A stretch of 18,353 bases of DNA from Candidatus Rifleibacteriota bacterium (GTDB taxonomy: Bacteria > Riflebacteria > Ozemobacteria > Ozemobacterales > Ozemobacteraceae): positions 1 through 18,353 of the forward strand of contig JAKQQP010000404.1 in NCBI GenBank assembly GCA_029564115.1, given 5' to 3'. The translations under genes were made by a program, and so were the position numbers. Numbering within the stretch: position 1 is the stretch's first letter; every line of letters starts with the position of its first letter. This document shows positions 1-7,972 of the stretch, piece after piece. Under the pieces are notes generated by a model. It was not told the DNA's origin, made no database searches, and worked only from the letters and a program-made list of their open reading frames with translations.

Positions 1-339
1 GGCGCGATATCGGGTTACCCGGGCTATTCTGAACGCATCCTCGAGACAAAGCTCTCTGGTGTAGTCACAAAAAGTGATCCTCTGATAACCACTAACCCCG
101 ATCTTGGCAATGCTGGTGTCGGAGTTTCATACTCGCGAACCTTTACATTGAGCGGCGGTTCGCCTGCCTACTACTGGACTGCCGATTCGGCTACTTTGCC
201 GCCCGGGCTGACTCTGGATGCTTTGTCCGGTGTTTTGAGCGGCACTCCGACGACTGCCGGAGTTTATAACTTCACGATCTATGTAATCGATTATTACTAT
301 CGAATGAATGCCGTCACGTTTACCCTGGAAGTCTTGTAA
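1..339 (+). CDS. C-terminal part of an Ig-like (He_PIG) surface protein
   Basis: The frame is open from the first base of the window to a TAA at 337-339, so this is the last 112 codons of a longer gene; an internal ATG or TTG would cut the domain. The visible end is a single Ig-like domain of the putative-Ig (He_PIG) type. The hallmark is a run of the form LPPGLTLD...G.LSGTPT..G.Y.FT, at about residues 64-100. Such domains are beta-sandwich modules of secreted or surface proteins, often repeated in tandem and found in adhesins, peptidases and carbohydrate-binding proteins. The protein ends directly after the domain, with no visible sorting or anchor motif. A strong terminator follows within 20 bases, so it is the last gene of its transcript. 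The function of the whole protein cannot be judged from this fragment. Confidence 0.75.
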   Translation, partial: GAISGYPGYSERILETKLSGVVTKSDPLITTNPDLGNAGVGVSYSRTFTLSGGSPAYYWTADSATLPPGLTLDALSGVLSGTPTTAGVYNFTIYVIDYYYRMNAVTFTLEVL

Positions 340-354
340 AAGCTCGGAAAACAG

Positions 355-386
355 GAGCCGCGACAGATGTCTGTCGCGGCTCTTTT
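355..386 (+). terminator. Intrinsic terminator of the He_PIG gene
   Basis: A perfect 13-bp GC-rich inverted repeat (355-367 with 370-382) encloses a very small loop and is followed by four Ts at 383-386. It starts 15 bases after the stop codon of the upstream gene. The stem could also stop transcripts arriving from the convergent small gene on the other strand, but the T tract on that side is broken. Confidence 0.9.
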
Positions 387-454
387 ACATAAATCGAAAT
401 CTTTTTCAGCGCTCTGACCGCTTAAAGGTCAATCTGGCTGTATTTCGATCGCTG

Positions 455-628
455 TCAGTGAACTTTGGGTGAATTGATTCCCCCTGGGAATGATGCTTCG
501 GTGAGGATTTCGTGAATGATCTGCAGGGCACCCGGGGTAACTTTTTTTCTGGTAGTGCTTTCGAAACGGTTTACAAAAGTGTCTAGATTCGTAAGAATGA
601 AATAGGCTTCTTCCTGGTTCAGCTTCAT
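455..628 (-). CDS. Small hypothetical protein (57 aa)
   Basis: The start at 628 is fixed by a perfect AGGAGG (on the minus strand, 640-635) six bases upstream of ATG. A longer frame to 676 would place the Shine-Dalgarno inside the gene and add a Lys/Arg-rich stretch that looks like read-through of upstream DNA. The product is a soluble, mostly helical small protein beginning MKLNQEEAYFILTNLD, with basic patches (TTRKK) and no transmembrane segment, cysteine cluster or domain I recognise. It is divergent from the sensor operon, sharing the 629-762 spacer with it, and convergent with the He_PIG gene. That position leaves open a small regulator of the divergent operon, but nothing in the sequence proves it. 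A TATAAA-like -10 (648-653, minus strand) may serve it, without a convincing -35. Confidence 0.65.
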   Translation of the reverse strand: MKLNQEEAYFILTNLDTFVNRFESTTRKKVTPGALQIIHEILTEASFPGGINSPKVH

Positions 629-726
629 ACTCGGCCTCCTGCGTTTTTTTATACTACCTTCAATATTCATCGGCATTTTTCCAAAAAACTTTATCCTGTT
701 CCCAACTTTTTTTCATAAAATGATGA

Positions 727-735
727 TGCTATACT
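727..735 (+). promoter_or_regulatory. Extended -10 promoter of the sensor-transporter operon
   Basis: TGC-TATACT is an extended -10 element with a 5/6 match to TATAAT. No good -35 lies at 17 bases (only a T tract at 707-713), which is common for extended -10 promoters. Transcription would begin near 742. That argues against a GTG start at 739 and supports ATG at 763. Confidence 0.6.
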
Positions 736-762
736 CTAGTGAACATTCCTGATCGGAGTCTT

Positions 763-1953
763 ATGAGCGCCTTAGAGTCTTCAAACAAAATTCCATGGCA
801 TCGCCGCATCGGTAATCGCATTGTTCTGACGGCAATTCTGGCAGCAACAATTCCGCTTTTTCTCCTTGGAAGCACGGTAGCTGTAAAAGTCCGTCACGAT
901 CTGGTCAGGCAGACCGTCGAATCGCAAAAAAACCTTGCAGCATCACTGCTGCACGGCATCGACTCTCTCTTTCAGAATTATCGACGACTGATAGAAGCAA
1001 TAGCGGCTCTGCCGGCCATACAGTCGATGAGGCCTGAAGCGCAGCAGCCGGTTGTTCATGAGTTTCTCGAGCAACAGCGAATATTTTTCAGCTGCAGTGT
1101 TTACACCAGAGATGGTCGAGCTCTTCTGGTTGCAATACGTAACCAGAAAGATGAAAGTCATTTGCAGCCAGGCATTCAACTTGATCTGCAGGCAGATAAC
1201 AGCTTTATTGCCGGTTTTCGTCAGGTTGTCGCAACCCGCCATCCGGCTTTTGTCGCCGATGAAACATCAGAATATCAGCAAAAAATGTTGTTTGTAATGG
1301 TTCCGATCGTTGATTTCGTGAATTCTGATGAAGTTGTGGGAGTGATCAGTTGTTCGATCAGTGTTGCCGGCCCGGGAATTCATGAAATTGTCGGTGGTTT
1401 TCCTGTCGCCGGTGCTGATATTTTAATGTTGATGGACCGCAACGGCGGGCTTATTTCGTCTCAGGGTAATCTGCCAGAAGGGTTGCGTGCTCTAGCCTGG
1501 CCCAAGACTGGTTTGTCGGCTCCCGAAAGCGCCACTATCGATCTTGCCGGTGTTCGTTATCTTGGTATTCTGGCACCGGTGCCAGAATTTTCAGGCTTTT
1601 TGCTGGTTGCCAGGCCACAGTCGCAGGTTTTGGCTTTTTTAAATCAGCTGCTTCTCGATCTGGCACTGATGCTTGTGGTTGCTCTGGTTATAGCCGTGGC
1701 GGCCGGCTTTTTTCTGTCCAGATCTCTTGCAGACGGAATAAGCCGCCTTGTTGAAGCGATTCGTGGTGTTGCAGGTGGAGTAGTCAATCAGAGAGTTGAG
1801 GTTGTGGGTGATGATGAACTGGCAGAGGCCGGCAGCGCCTTCAATGAAATGCTCAACACCCTTGAAAAACACCGGATGATGGATGATATCTGGAACAGGG
1901 AGTGGGAGTCGCTCAGAACAAATGCCGCGATGCCGGCTCCCAAAGATCCATGA
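763..1953 (+). CDS. Membrane sensor: dCache-like extracellular domain plus HAMP, no output domain
   Basis: This 396-residue protein has the topology of a one-pass periplasmic receptor. TM1 is at about residues 20-42, a periplasmic domain of about 250 residues follows (Cache-like: helical start, then alternating strands), TM2 is at about 296-322, and a HAMP linker lies at about 322-375 ending in the typical DDELAEAG..FN.M pattern. After HAMP only about 20 residues remain, so there is no histidine kinase, methyl-accepting, GGDEF or cyclase domain. HAMP relays normally transmit ligand-induced motion to an attached output module; here the partner would have to be another protein. The start is the ATG with GGAG four bases upstream; a GTG at 739 would lie on or before the predicted transcription start. 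The gene overlaps the next by four bases (ATGA), which implies translational coupling. The sensor class is confident; the Cache assignment is by overall pattern only. Confidence 0.75.
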   Translation: MSALESSNKIPWHRRIGNRIVLTAILAATIPLFLLGSTVAVKVRHDLVRQTVESQKNLAASLLHGIDSLFQNYRRLIEAIAALPAIQSMRPEAQQPVVHEFLEQQRIFFSCSVYTRDGRALLVAIRNQKDESHLQPGIQLDLQADNSFIAGFRQVVATRHPAFVADETSEYQQKMLFVMVPIVDFVNSDEVVGVISCSISVAGPGIHEIVGGFPVAGADILMLMDRNGGLISSQGNLPEGLRALAWPKTGLSAPESATIDLAGVRYLGILAPVPEFSGFLLVARPQSQVLAFLNQLLLDLALMLVVALVIAVAAGFFLSRSLADGISRLVEAIRGVAGGVVNQRVEVVGDDELAEAGSAFNEMLNTLEKHRMMDDIWNREWESLRTNAAMPAPKDP

Positions 1954-4718
1954 ATTCTGAAGCAGCCCTGAATACACCTGAAATAGGTCGTTTCGACACA
2001 ACGAAATTGCTTTGTGCGTTTTTTATGTTGCTCAAAGCAACAAACAATCTGTTGTATCTGGCAGTCATGGCGGTTTTGCTCGATAAAGCCGGAGCCAATG
2101 CTTTGCCATGGGTCTATCTCTTCGTCAACATAATTTTTATTGTCATTCAGTTCAGGTTTATGACCGCTATTGCGGGTAGAGAAGGGCACTGGCTGCTCTC
2201 GTTTCTCAACTGGCCGTCGGCTCTGCTGTCATTTGTCGCCGCTCTGATTTTTCCGCTCGAAATCGTTCCTTTACTGATCGGTTTTTTTATTCTGACCATG
2301 TTGATCGATCTCACCAGCAATCAGGCTTTTACGGCAATGCTGAATCATTTTATAAGTGTCAGCGAATCCCGGCGCGTGTTGCCTCTTATTTATGCCTCTG
2401 GAAGCTTCGGTTTTATTCTCAGCGGTCTTCTGCTCAAGTTTGTTCTCGATTTTGTCGGAATAAAAGGCCTGTTGCTCATGAACGGGCTGATTGTTTTACT
2501 TGCGGCAATTGTTTTAAAGATGCTGGCACCAGTCGAAGAACTTCGCCAGCGTGAACAGGCAACTCACGACAAACAAAATGATGCGCAGGCACCGGACGTG
2601 CGAATTGTTCCGTCGATGCGGCACCCGCTTGCAAGCCTTTTGAATATATCTTCATTCATCATAATTTTTAATAAATATCTGGTAGATTTTCTTTTTGCCG
2701 CGTCTTTAAGTTCTTATTTCAAAGTCAGCAACGATCTTGCCGCATTTCTCGGCGTTTTCGGAGCAACTGCCGATTTTGCCGTCATTGGTCTGCAGACTTT
2801 TATAATGCATCGGGTTTTTGCAAGATTCCCGATTGGCAGAATACTTATGGCTGTGCCGCTGGTTCTGACCCTGCTCTGCGGCCTTACGGCATTCAGTTTA
2901 AAGTTTTTACTGGTTGCAACAGTGCAGTTTCTGGTGCTTTTGAACAGCAAAAATTTTACGGTGCCTGCAACCACGATTTTTATGGGGGTAATACCGCAGC
3001 GCGATCGCGTTTACTACCGTCGCGATCTGTCTATTGCCTGTTCCATTTCGAGTGCTGTAGTCGGTGGGTTTCTGCTGTTTGCCAGAACTTCGTTGAGTTA
3101 CGATCATCTCTTTTTTATCGCTGCGTTTTTTTATCTTTTGCTGGCGCTGGTTCATGCAAAACTTGATGAAGCCTATCTCAAAACACTTCGTAATGCTCTT
3201 ATAAAAACAACTGGCATCGACTCCGATACCCCGATGGCATCTCTGCAGTATGTGCAGCTTTCGGAACGCCTTGAACAGTTGCAGCAATTGCTGGCCGACG
3301 AAGACCCGACAATGCGGTTACGGGCAGTTGAGTCGGCATCGCTGCTTCCGGAAAAATATGCCTTTAATCTTCTGGAGCCGCTGTTGACGAGTGAAACAGA
3401 CCCCAGATGCTTGAACGCTGTGGCGAAAGCCCTGCTGACTATCGCACCTGAAATGTCGAGTCGGCGTATTCTGGCGTTAATAGACGAAACCGAAGATAAT
3501 CGTCTTCGCTCTGATATTATTGAAGCGGTTGGCAGAATGCAAACCGGTATCGTTACTGAAGCTGATCTGGCTGTATATCTTGATCACAGTCATCATAGAG
3601 TTGTTGCCAGCTCTATTATAAGTTTGATAAGGCTCACACGCCGGCGCGAAACGATCGAAAAGGCTATAAGTCGCCTCATAGCCATGATTTCTTCGCCTGT
3701 AGATCTTATGCGTGCCTCAGGAGCAGCAGTGATGGGGGAACTCGGCCTTCCAATGTTTGTGCCGGCTCTCGAATGCCTTGCAGCCGAGCAGAATCAGATT
3801 GTTGCTCTCAATTCCGCTGCTGCCCTTGCCAGAATTCAAACCCCTGCAGCAATGGCTGCCCTTGAAAAAATGTTGCTGCACGGTGATGAAAAAGTCTCAC
3901 AAAAGGCTGAAGAGCTACTTGCAATGGCTTCAAAAGACAGTATCAGCCGGGTAAGCAGATTGCTGTCGGGTATAACCGCTGAAGAGCGCAAAAAACTTTC
4001 TTCAAGGCTACGTGCCGGGGCACGTCAGGAGAGCATGGAGCTGTTGGCGGCAATTTTGAGCGTCGAAAACCCCGAAAAGAGAAGGCGTCTGGTTGGCATT
4101 CTTGAAAAAGCCGACGCCGAAACGCAGCTTTTGATAAGTCGCTGCGTCATTCAGCTGAGTGAGACCTCTACAGAGCTGAGCGTAGCACCCCTGCTGGCCA
4201 GAGTTCGCCAGGAATATCACGACTTTTTACCATCCTGGACTCATTTGCTTGGAGCCATAGCCGAAGGAAGCATCGAAAAGCCTGACGAAAATAACCACAT
4301 TTTAAAACCTTTGCATGGTTTTCTCAATATTTTATGGGGTGATCTTTTTGTGATCAACGAAGAAGAACGGTCTGCAGATATTCGGCTGCTCTGGCAAAAA
4401 TATTGTCTGAGCCAGATTCGCTTTGTGGCCTTTTTTTCGTTCGAACCGGCTGCTATTCTGAAAAGCTTTGAAGACATTGCCGGTGGTAACTCTCACGAGA
4501 AAGGCATGGCTCTCGAATATCTTGAAACCAGAGTTGGCAAAACTCTGGCCGGAAAAATTGTTCCTCTGATCGATACAGCGATGAGGCTGCCGCGCAATTT
4601 TACCGACTTTACAGCTTTTGCTGCTGAACGCGGGGTTAGTTTTGATGCCTCTCTATTGCCCGTATCAAGACAGCATCTGCAGAAAATGAATCTTTTACCA
4701 ACGGAAAAAACACCATGA
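1950..4718 (+). CDS. NTT/MFS-like multi-pass membrane protein fused to HEAT repeats
   Basis: The product has 922 residues. The first ~425 are strongly hydrophobic, with about a dozen membrane spans and loop features resembling the ATP/ADP translocase (NTT) and related MFS carriers, such as the SESRRVLPLIYASGSFG stretch after the fourth or fifth helix. From about residue 437 it turns soluble and helical: repeated paired helices with D..xR..A..aL patterns are HEAT-like repeats to about 680, then a further helical region to the end. NTT-like carriers fused to HEAT repeats are known in free-living bacteria, and their substrates are mostly undefined. I cannot tell transport from signalling here. 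The ATG at 1950 overlaps the sensor stop; no SD is visible, so coupling is likely. A GTG at 1902 would add 16 poorly supported residues. The 3' end overlaps the next gene by ATGA. Confidence 0.7.
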   Translation: MNSEAALNTPEIGRFDTTKLLCAFFMLLKATNNLLYLAVMAVLLDKAGANALPWVYLFVNIIFIVIQFRFMTAIAGREGHWLLSFLNWPSALLSFVAALIFPLEIVPLLIGFFILTMLIDLTSNQAFTAMLNHFISVSESRRVLPLIYASGSFGFILSGLLLKFVLDFVGIKGLLLMNGLIVLLAAIVLKMLAPVEELRQREQATHDKQNDAQAPDVRIVPSMRHPLASLLNISSFIIIFNKYLVDFLFAASLSSYFKVSNDLAAFLGVFGATADFAVIGLQTFIMHRVFARFPIGRILMAVPLVLTLLCGLTAFSLKFLLVATVQFLVLLNSKNFTVPATTIFMGVIPQRDRVYYRRDLSIACSISSAVVGGFLLFARTSLSYDHLFFIAAFFYLLLALVHAKLDEAYLKTLRNALIKTTGIDSDTPMASLQYVQLSERLEQLQQLLADEDPTMRLRAVESASLLPEKYAFNLLEPLLTSETDPRCLNAVAKALLTIAPEMSSRRILALIDETEDNRLRSDIIEAVGRMQTGIVTEADLAVYLDHSHHRVVASSIISLIRLTRRRETIEKAISRLIAMISSPVDLMRASGAAVMGELGLPMFVPALECLAAEQNQIVALNSAAALARIQTPAAMAALEKMLLHGDEKVSQKAEELLAMASKDSISRVSRLLSGITAEERKKLSSRLRAGARQESMELLAAILSVENPEKRRRLVGILEKADAETQLLISRCVIQLSETSTELSVAPLLARVRQEYHDFLPSWTHLLGAIAEGSIEKPDENNHILKPLHGFLNILWGDLFVINEEERSADIRLLWQKYCLSQIRFVAFFSFEPAAILKSFEDIAGGNSHEKGMALEYLETRVGKTLAGKIVPLIDTAMRLPRNFTDFTAFAAERGVSFDASLLPVSRQHLQKMNLLPTEKTP

Positions 4719-5578
4719 AAATCTTTGCTCTGCTTTTATCAATAGTTATTTTTGCTGTCTTTACCGCCTGGGCCGTAATGCAGGGACCGGAGACGCTTCA
4801 ATTGACAGCGGTTATCGATGAACCTTCGCCGGTTTTTCTTGGTGTGATACCTTTTCTACAGCCAGAGAAGCTCAAAGAACAGATTGACCCTGTCAGGGAA
4901 TACCTCGAAAAAAAGCTTGAAAGAAGCGTTGTCATGGTGACAGCTTCCGATTATGAGAGCCTCGCCAGATTGCTCGAGCTGAAAAAGATTCATATTGCCT
5001 GGTTTTCGCATGCGTCATTTGAAAGACTTGGTCGAAATGCCGCCTGGGAGGCACTGTGCAGACCGGTTCAATATGGCAGTGTTTTGTATGAGGGGCAGAT
5101 CGTTGTTCGTCAGGACAGTGAATTCTTCGCTGTCAAAGATTTGCGTGGTCGGGTATTCGCTTATGTCGACCGCTACTCGGGTTCTGGTTTTTTCTTTCCG
5201 AATATTTATATGGAACAGCAGGGAATCAGGCCTCTCGAGTTTTTCTCAAGAGTAGAATTCACGCAGAGTCACAGAAGCAGTATTTTAGGCCTTCTCGATG
5301 GATCTTACGATGCCGCTGCGGTTTTTTCTGCCAACCTGGTAGAGGGCAGCTCTGAAGAACTTAGAGTAATTGCCCGCACCGGCCCTATTCCCAACGATCC
5401 TGTCGTTGTCCGGAAAGATCTTGAACAGGGATTGAAGGGCAAAATAGCCTCTGCTCTTCTAAATATGCACACAGACAACCAGGGCGCTGAATATCTGAAA
5501 ATTTTGACCAGGCTGCGTGGTACCGAAAAATTCGTTGCAGAAAGTGAAGTCCAGGCAGCCTTGCTCCAGAAAAAATGA
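4715..5578 (+). CDS. PhnD-like periplasmic substrate-binding protein (orphan)
   Basis: The 287-residue protein starts with a hydrophobic signal or anchor segment (about residues 3-22) without a lipobox cysteine. The body matches the PhnD (phosphate/phosphite/phosphonate-binding) fold: a GVIPFLQPEKL start, DYESLARLL, then a YEGQIVVR strand and DLRGRVFAYVDRYSGSGFFFP. In PhnD the S.SG turn (here S155-G158) contacts the ligand oxyanion. H186 in the SHRSS stretch sits where the family has a conserved SH motif. PhnD proteins normally feed an ABC importer with PhnC ATPase and PhnE permease, and neither is nearby. The gene instead overlaps the NTT-HEAT gene by four bases, so the binding protein may present ligand to the sensor or to that membrane protein. 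The ligand is unknown; phosphorus oxyanion is the family default. Confidence 0.8.
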   Translation: MKIFALLLSIVIFAVFTAWAVMQGPETLQLTAVIDEPSPVFLGVIPFLQPEKLKEQIDPVREYLEKKLERSVVMVTASDYESLARLLELKKIHIAWFSHASFERLGRNAAWEALCRPVQYGSVLYEGQIVVRQDSEFFAVKDLRGRVFAYVDRYSGSGFFFPNIYMEQQGIRPLEFFSRVEFTQSHRSSILGLLDGSYDAAAVFSANLVEGSSEELRVIARTGPIPNDPVVVRKDLEQGLKGKIASALLNMHTDNQGAEYLKILTRLRGTEKFVAESEVQAALLQKK

Positions 5579-5610
5579 TCGCAGTGTTTGTCCGAGTTTG
5601 TAACAGCTTC

Positions 5611-5640
5611 TAGGCATTTTGGTGTTTTTTGTGTTAATAT
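5611..5640 (+). promoter_or_regulatory. Promoter abutting the TIM-barrel gene
   Basis: TAGGCA (5611-5616, 4/6 match to TTGACA), an 18-base spacer and TAATAT (5635-5640) preceded by TGT, an extended -10. Transcription would start near 5647, only about three bases before the ATG at 5650. Confidence 0.5.
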
Positions 5641-5649
5641 GGCGCAACT

Positions 5650-6771
5650 ATGAATACGACAGACACAACATTTTATCTCGGCTATATCGAACAAGGTATT
5701 GGCGGCGGTCAGGACCCCCTGACTCCCCCTATTTCCATCAGCAAAAACGGCACTCTTGCCAAATGGCGGGGTAAGATGCATGTTCTTGATCTCAGGGTCA
5801 ATGACCCGGGGTTGAGGCATAATCGTGAAGGGTTCATTCAGACCCTGCAGAAAGCTGAAGCCCTCGGGATCAAAGTGGTCGTCACTTTGCCCGAATACAC
5901 CTCGAGAGCTTTCGATCTTCCACCTGAGCTGCCCCCCAGAAAAGACGAACCAGTAGTTGCGCCAAGAAGGCCGACTGTCAAACTCCCCGAGAATCTCACT
6001 CACTTTCGCCCATGCTATTTGACGATACCTTCGGCTGCTCAGGGCAGCGAGTTTTTTTCGACTCTGACTACCGGCGATTGCCTGCCCATAATCGAGTTGG
6101 CCGCCGAATACAAAGTTGAAGATATCGTTGTTCCTGTGTCTGAACCCGGAGCATTTATTGACCCGCAGGCTGAGCAGCATTTTAGAAAAAATCTTAAAGT
6201 TATTGCCGATGCCGCCAGGTCTCGTGGTATCAGACTGCATCTTCGCAATGGTGGTATTTCTAAAACAGTGTTTCGCAAGCTGGCTAAAGAGACCGGTTGT
6301 GGTCTGGCTTATAATGTCGGTATTGCTCACCTCGAAAGCGAAGACATTCTCGAAACTTATCGTGAATTCAGAAACGAAATTTCGATAGTCATTCTGCAAC
6401 AGGTTCTTCCAGGGCTCGATAAATGGGCTGCCCGCCGTGAAGCCATGGAAAAATCGCTCAAAGATTTTCAGCAGGCGGCGAAAGACTACCAGATGGGTAT
6501 TGCCGGCCGCGATGAGCACTATGCTGAACAGGTGCTCAAAAGATGGCATGGAGCCATGCGCAGTTACTTTGAAGCCAGCTACAACCAGTTTTTTAACCTT
6601 GGCCTGTTTCAGAATGGTGACCTGAATCTTGTTCCGTTATTAAAAGAGCTGCGCAGGGACATCGAGGCCGGTCAGCAGAAGTGCTGCCTGCTCGAAACGG
6701 TTCCAAACACCAAAAACACCGATTTTGTTTTGCGCTATGTTATTCCAGACAGTTTTCCGGGTTCTCTCTAA
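5650..6771 (+). CDS. TIM-barrel protein of the xylose-isomerase-like fold, apparently lacking metal ligands
   Basis: The 373-residue soluble protein resembles the sugar phosphate isomerase/epimerase (AP endonuclease 2-type) TIM barrel. Alternating strands and helices are visible: MHVLDLRVND, ALGIKVVVTLP, YKVEDIVVPVSEPG, SRGIRLHLRNGG, CGLAYNVGIAHL and ISIVILQQVLPG. In active members the strands carry metal ligands of the forms lEnh, DvgHa and vHlkD. Here the first reads LRNGG (N200), the second YNVGIAH (N222, H227) and the third VILQQVL, so at least two ligands are replaced. I infer a non-catalytic or altered barrel, perhaps a sugar- or nucleotide-binding regulator. Residues about 275-345 form a helical C-terminal addition. 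No SD precedes the ATG and the promoter nearly touches it, so translation may be near-leaderless. It leads the operon with the TPR gene 22 bases downstream. Confidence 0.6.
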   Translation: MNTTDTTFYLGYIEQGIGGGQDPLTPPISISKNGTLAKWRGKMHVLDLRVNDPGLRHNREGFIQTLQKAEALGIKVVVTLPEYTSRAFDLPPELPPRKDEPVVAPRRPTVKLPENLTHFRPCYLTIPSAAQGSEFFSTLTTGDCLPIIELAAEYKVEDIVVPVSEPGAFIDPQAEQHFRKNLKVIADAARSRGIRLHLRNGGISKTVFRKLAKETGCGLAYNVGIAHLESEDILETYREFRNEISIVILQQVLPGLDKWAARREAMEKSLKDFQQAAKDYQMGIAGRDEHYAEQVLKRWHGAMRSYFEASYNQFFNLGLFQNGDLNLVPLLKELRRDIEAGQQKCCLLETVPNTKNTDFVLRYVIPDSFPGSL

Positions 6772-6793
6772 TCATCTGCATTCAGGTTTTTCG

Positions 6794-7960
6794 ATGAAAG
6801 ACAAGCTGCTGGCAATTCTTCTTGCCGCCGGGTTTTTAGTGCCCTCGACCGGGTTGACTCAGACCGGTCGTTCTGCCGTTGTCAGAGCGGCAAAGGACGA
6901 AGGTGTCTCTGCGCCTTACACTCTGCAAAAGTGTCTTACGCGTGCAGAGGAGCTTTTTAGAGCCAATGATTTTCGTGATGCGCTGATTTTTTATTATGAA
7001 GGTCTGGCAATGACCACCAACGAAGAAGTTAAAGCCAAACTGCATTTTAGAATAGGTGAATGTCTAGAGGGAGTCAGGCGGTTCGAATTTGCTTCATACC
7101 ACTATAAACTCGCCATGAAGGGCCGTTTGCCAGAATTATTGGCCAGTCGCGCCATAATGAAGCTTGAACACCTTCCGGAACTGGCGCAGACTGAAGAAGC
7201 AACCAGACTGTTCAACAGCGCCATGCAGCTTTATAAAAAGCGAAACATCAGAGCGGCAATCGATGATTATCTTGCCAGTCTTCGTTTAATGCCGACCCTT
7301 ATGGCAAAAGACGAAAGCGGTCTTATCGAAGACGCGGTAAAATACTTGACCTTCCTCTCTGAAACCAGAGAAAGAGAACCTGATCGTCTGTTGAAACTGG
7401 CAACTCTGCTTGAACTGCGTGGCGATATCGAGAAGTCTATCGAAACTCTGCAGCAGATCGTCATAATTTACCCTGAATCAGACCAGGCCAGACAGGCAGA
7501 CGAAAAACTCGAACTTTTTGCCGGTCGGAGAACAGCCTACCTCGAACCGGTCAGGCCAAGAGATGAGCTTTCAGAGGTTCTTCCTGCCGAAGAAACCTTG
7601 CTGTTTGACGATAGTTTCGAATTTCGCAGTGCCGGAACGATTTCACGCGAGCTCGACGGTGCGGCTTTCACTTTGCGGGCCACAAATGAACGCACCGGTA
7701 TTCCTGCCGATCGTTTTGAAATTTTTTCAATAACTCTTGGTACCGCCAGTGAACAACGCGACTTCCTTTTTACCGCCGAAGAGGGAATTGACCAGAAAAC
7801 TCTGCGTTTTGATGCAGATCAGGTTCGGTACACGGTAGTGTTTGCCGCAGTTAATCAGACCAGCGGTTTTCTTCAGGATTTGTATGGCGGTGGCCGACGT
7901 TCTGTAACTCTGTTTTCGAATATTCGTGTACAGTTGCGCGTCGAACGCCGCCTGGATTGA
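6794..7960 (+). CDS. Secreted TPR-repeat protein
   Basis: The start at 6794 gives a classic signal peptide (MKDKLLAILLAAGFLVPSTG, cleavage probably near residue 23) with AGG seven bases upstream. An in-frame ATG at 6725 would overlap the previous gene and bury the signal peptide. Residues about 45-260 form helix pairs of the tetratricopeptide type (A..lf...dfrdAl.fY.egl; A..ly.kr.ir.Aiddy..sl; g.i.ksi.tl..i...yP). The last ~120 residues are beta-rich, with an FDDSFEFRSAG..SRELDGAAFTL stretch, and I do not recognise them. TPR arrays in the periplasm usually act as scaffolds for complexes. The gene lies 22 bases after the TIM-barrel gene and 12 bases before a membrane microprotein gene, so the three are likely one transcript. 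Partners are unknown. Confidence 0.75.
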   Translation: MKDKLLAILLAAGFLVPSTGLTQTGRSAVVRAAKDEGVSAPYTLQKCLTRAEELFRANDFRDALIFYYEGLAMTTNEEVKAKLHFRIGECLEGVRRFEFASYHYKLAMKGRLPELLASRAIMKLEHLPELAQTEEATRLFNSAMQLYKKRNIRAAIDDYLASLRLMPTLMAKDESGLIEDAVKYLTFLSETREREPDRLLKLATLLELRGDIEKSIETLQQIVIIYPESDQARQADEKLELFAGRRTAYLEPVRPRDELSEVLPAEETLLFDDSFEFRSAGTISRELDGAAFTLRATNERTGIPADRFEIFSITLGTASEQRDFLFTAEEGIDQKTLRFDADQVRYTVVFAAVNQTSGFLQDLYGGGRRSVTLFSNIRVQLRVERRLD

Positions 7961-7972
7961 CAGGAGTTGAGC

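Noticed and set aside
739..762. GTG start adding eight residues to the sensor
   Set aside because: It lies at or before the predicted transcription start, whereas ATG at 763 has GGAG upstream.
5305..6549. A 414-codon open frame on the minus strand
   Set aside because: It runs antisense through the end of the PhnD-like gene, the promoter gap and the TIM-barrel gene. It shows no domain pattern, and the plus-strand genes are well supported.
6725..6793. Upstream ATG for the TPR gene
   Set aside because: It overlaps the preceding gene and would precede the signal peptide with 23 unrelated residues.
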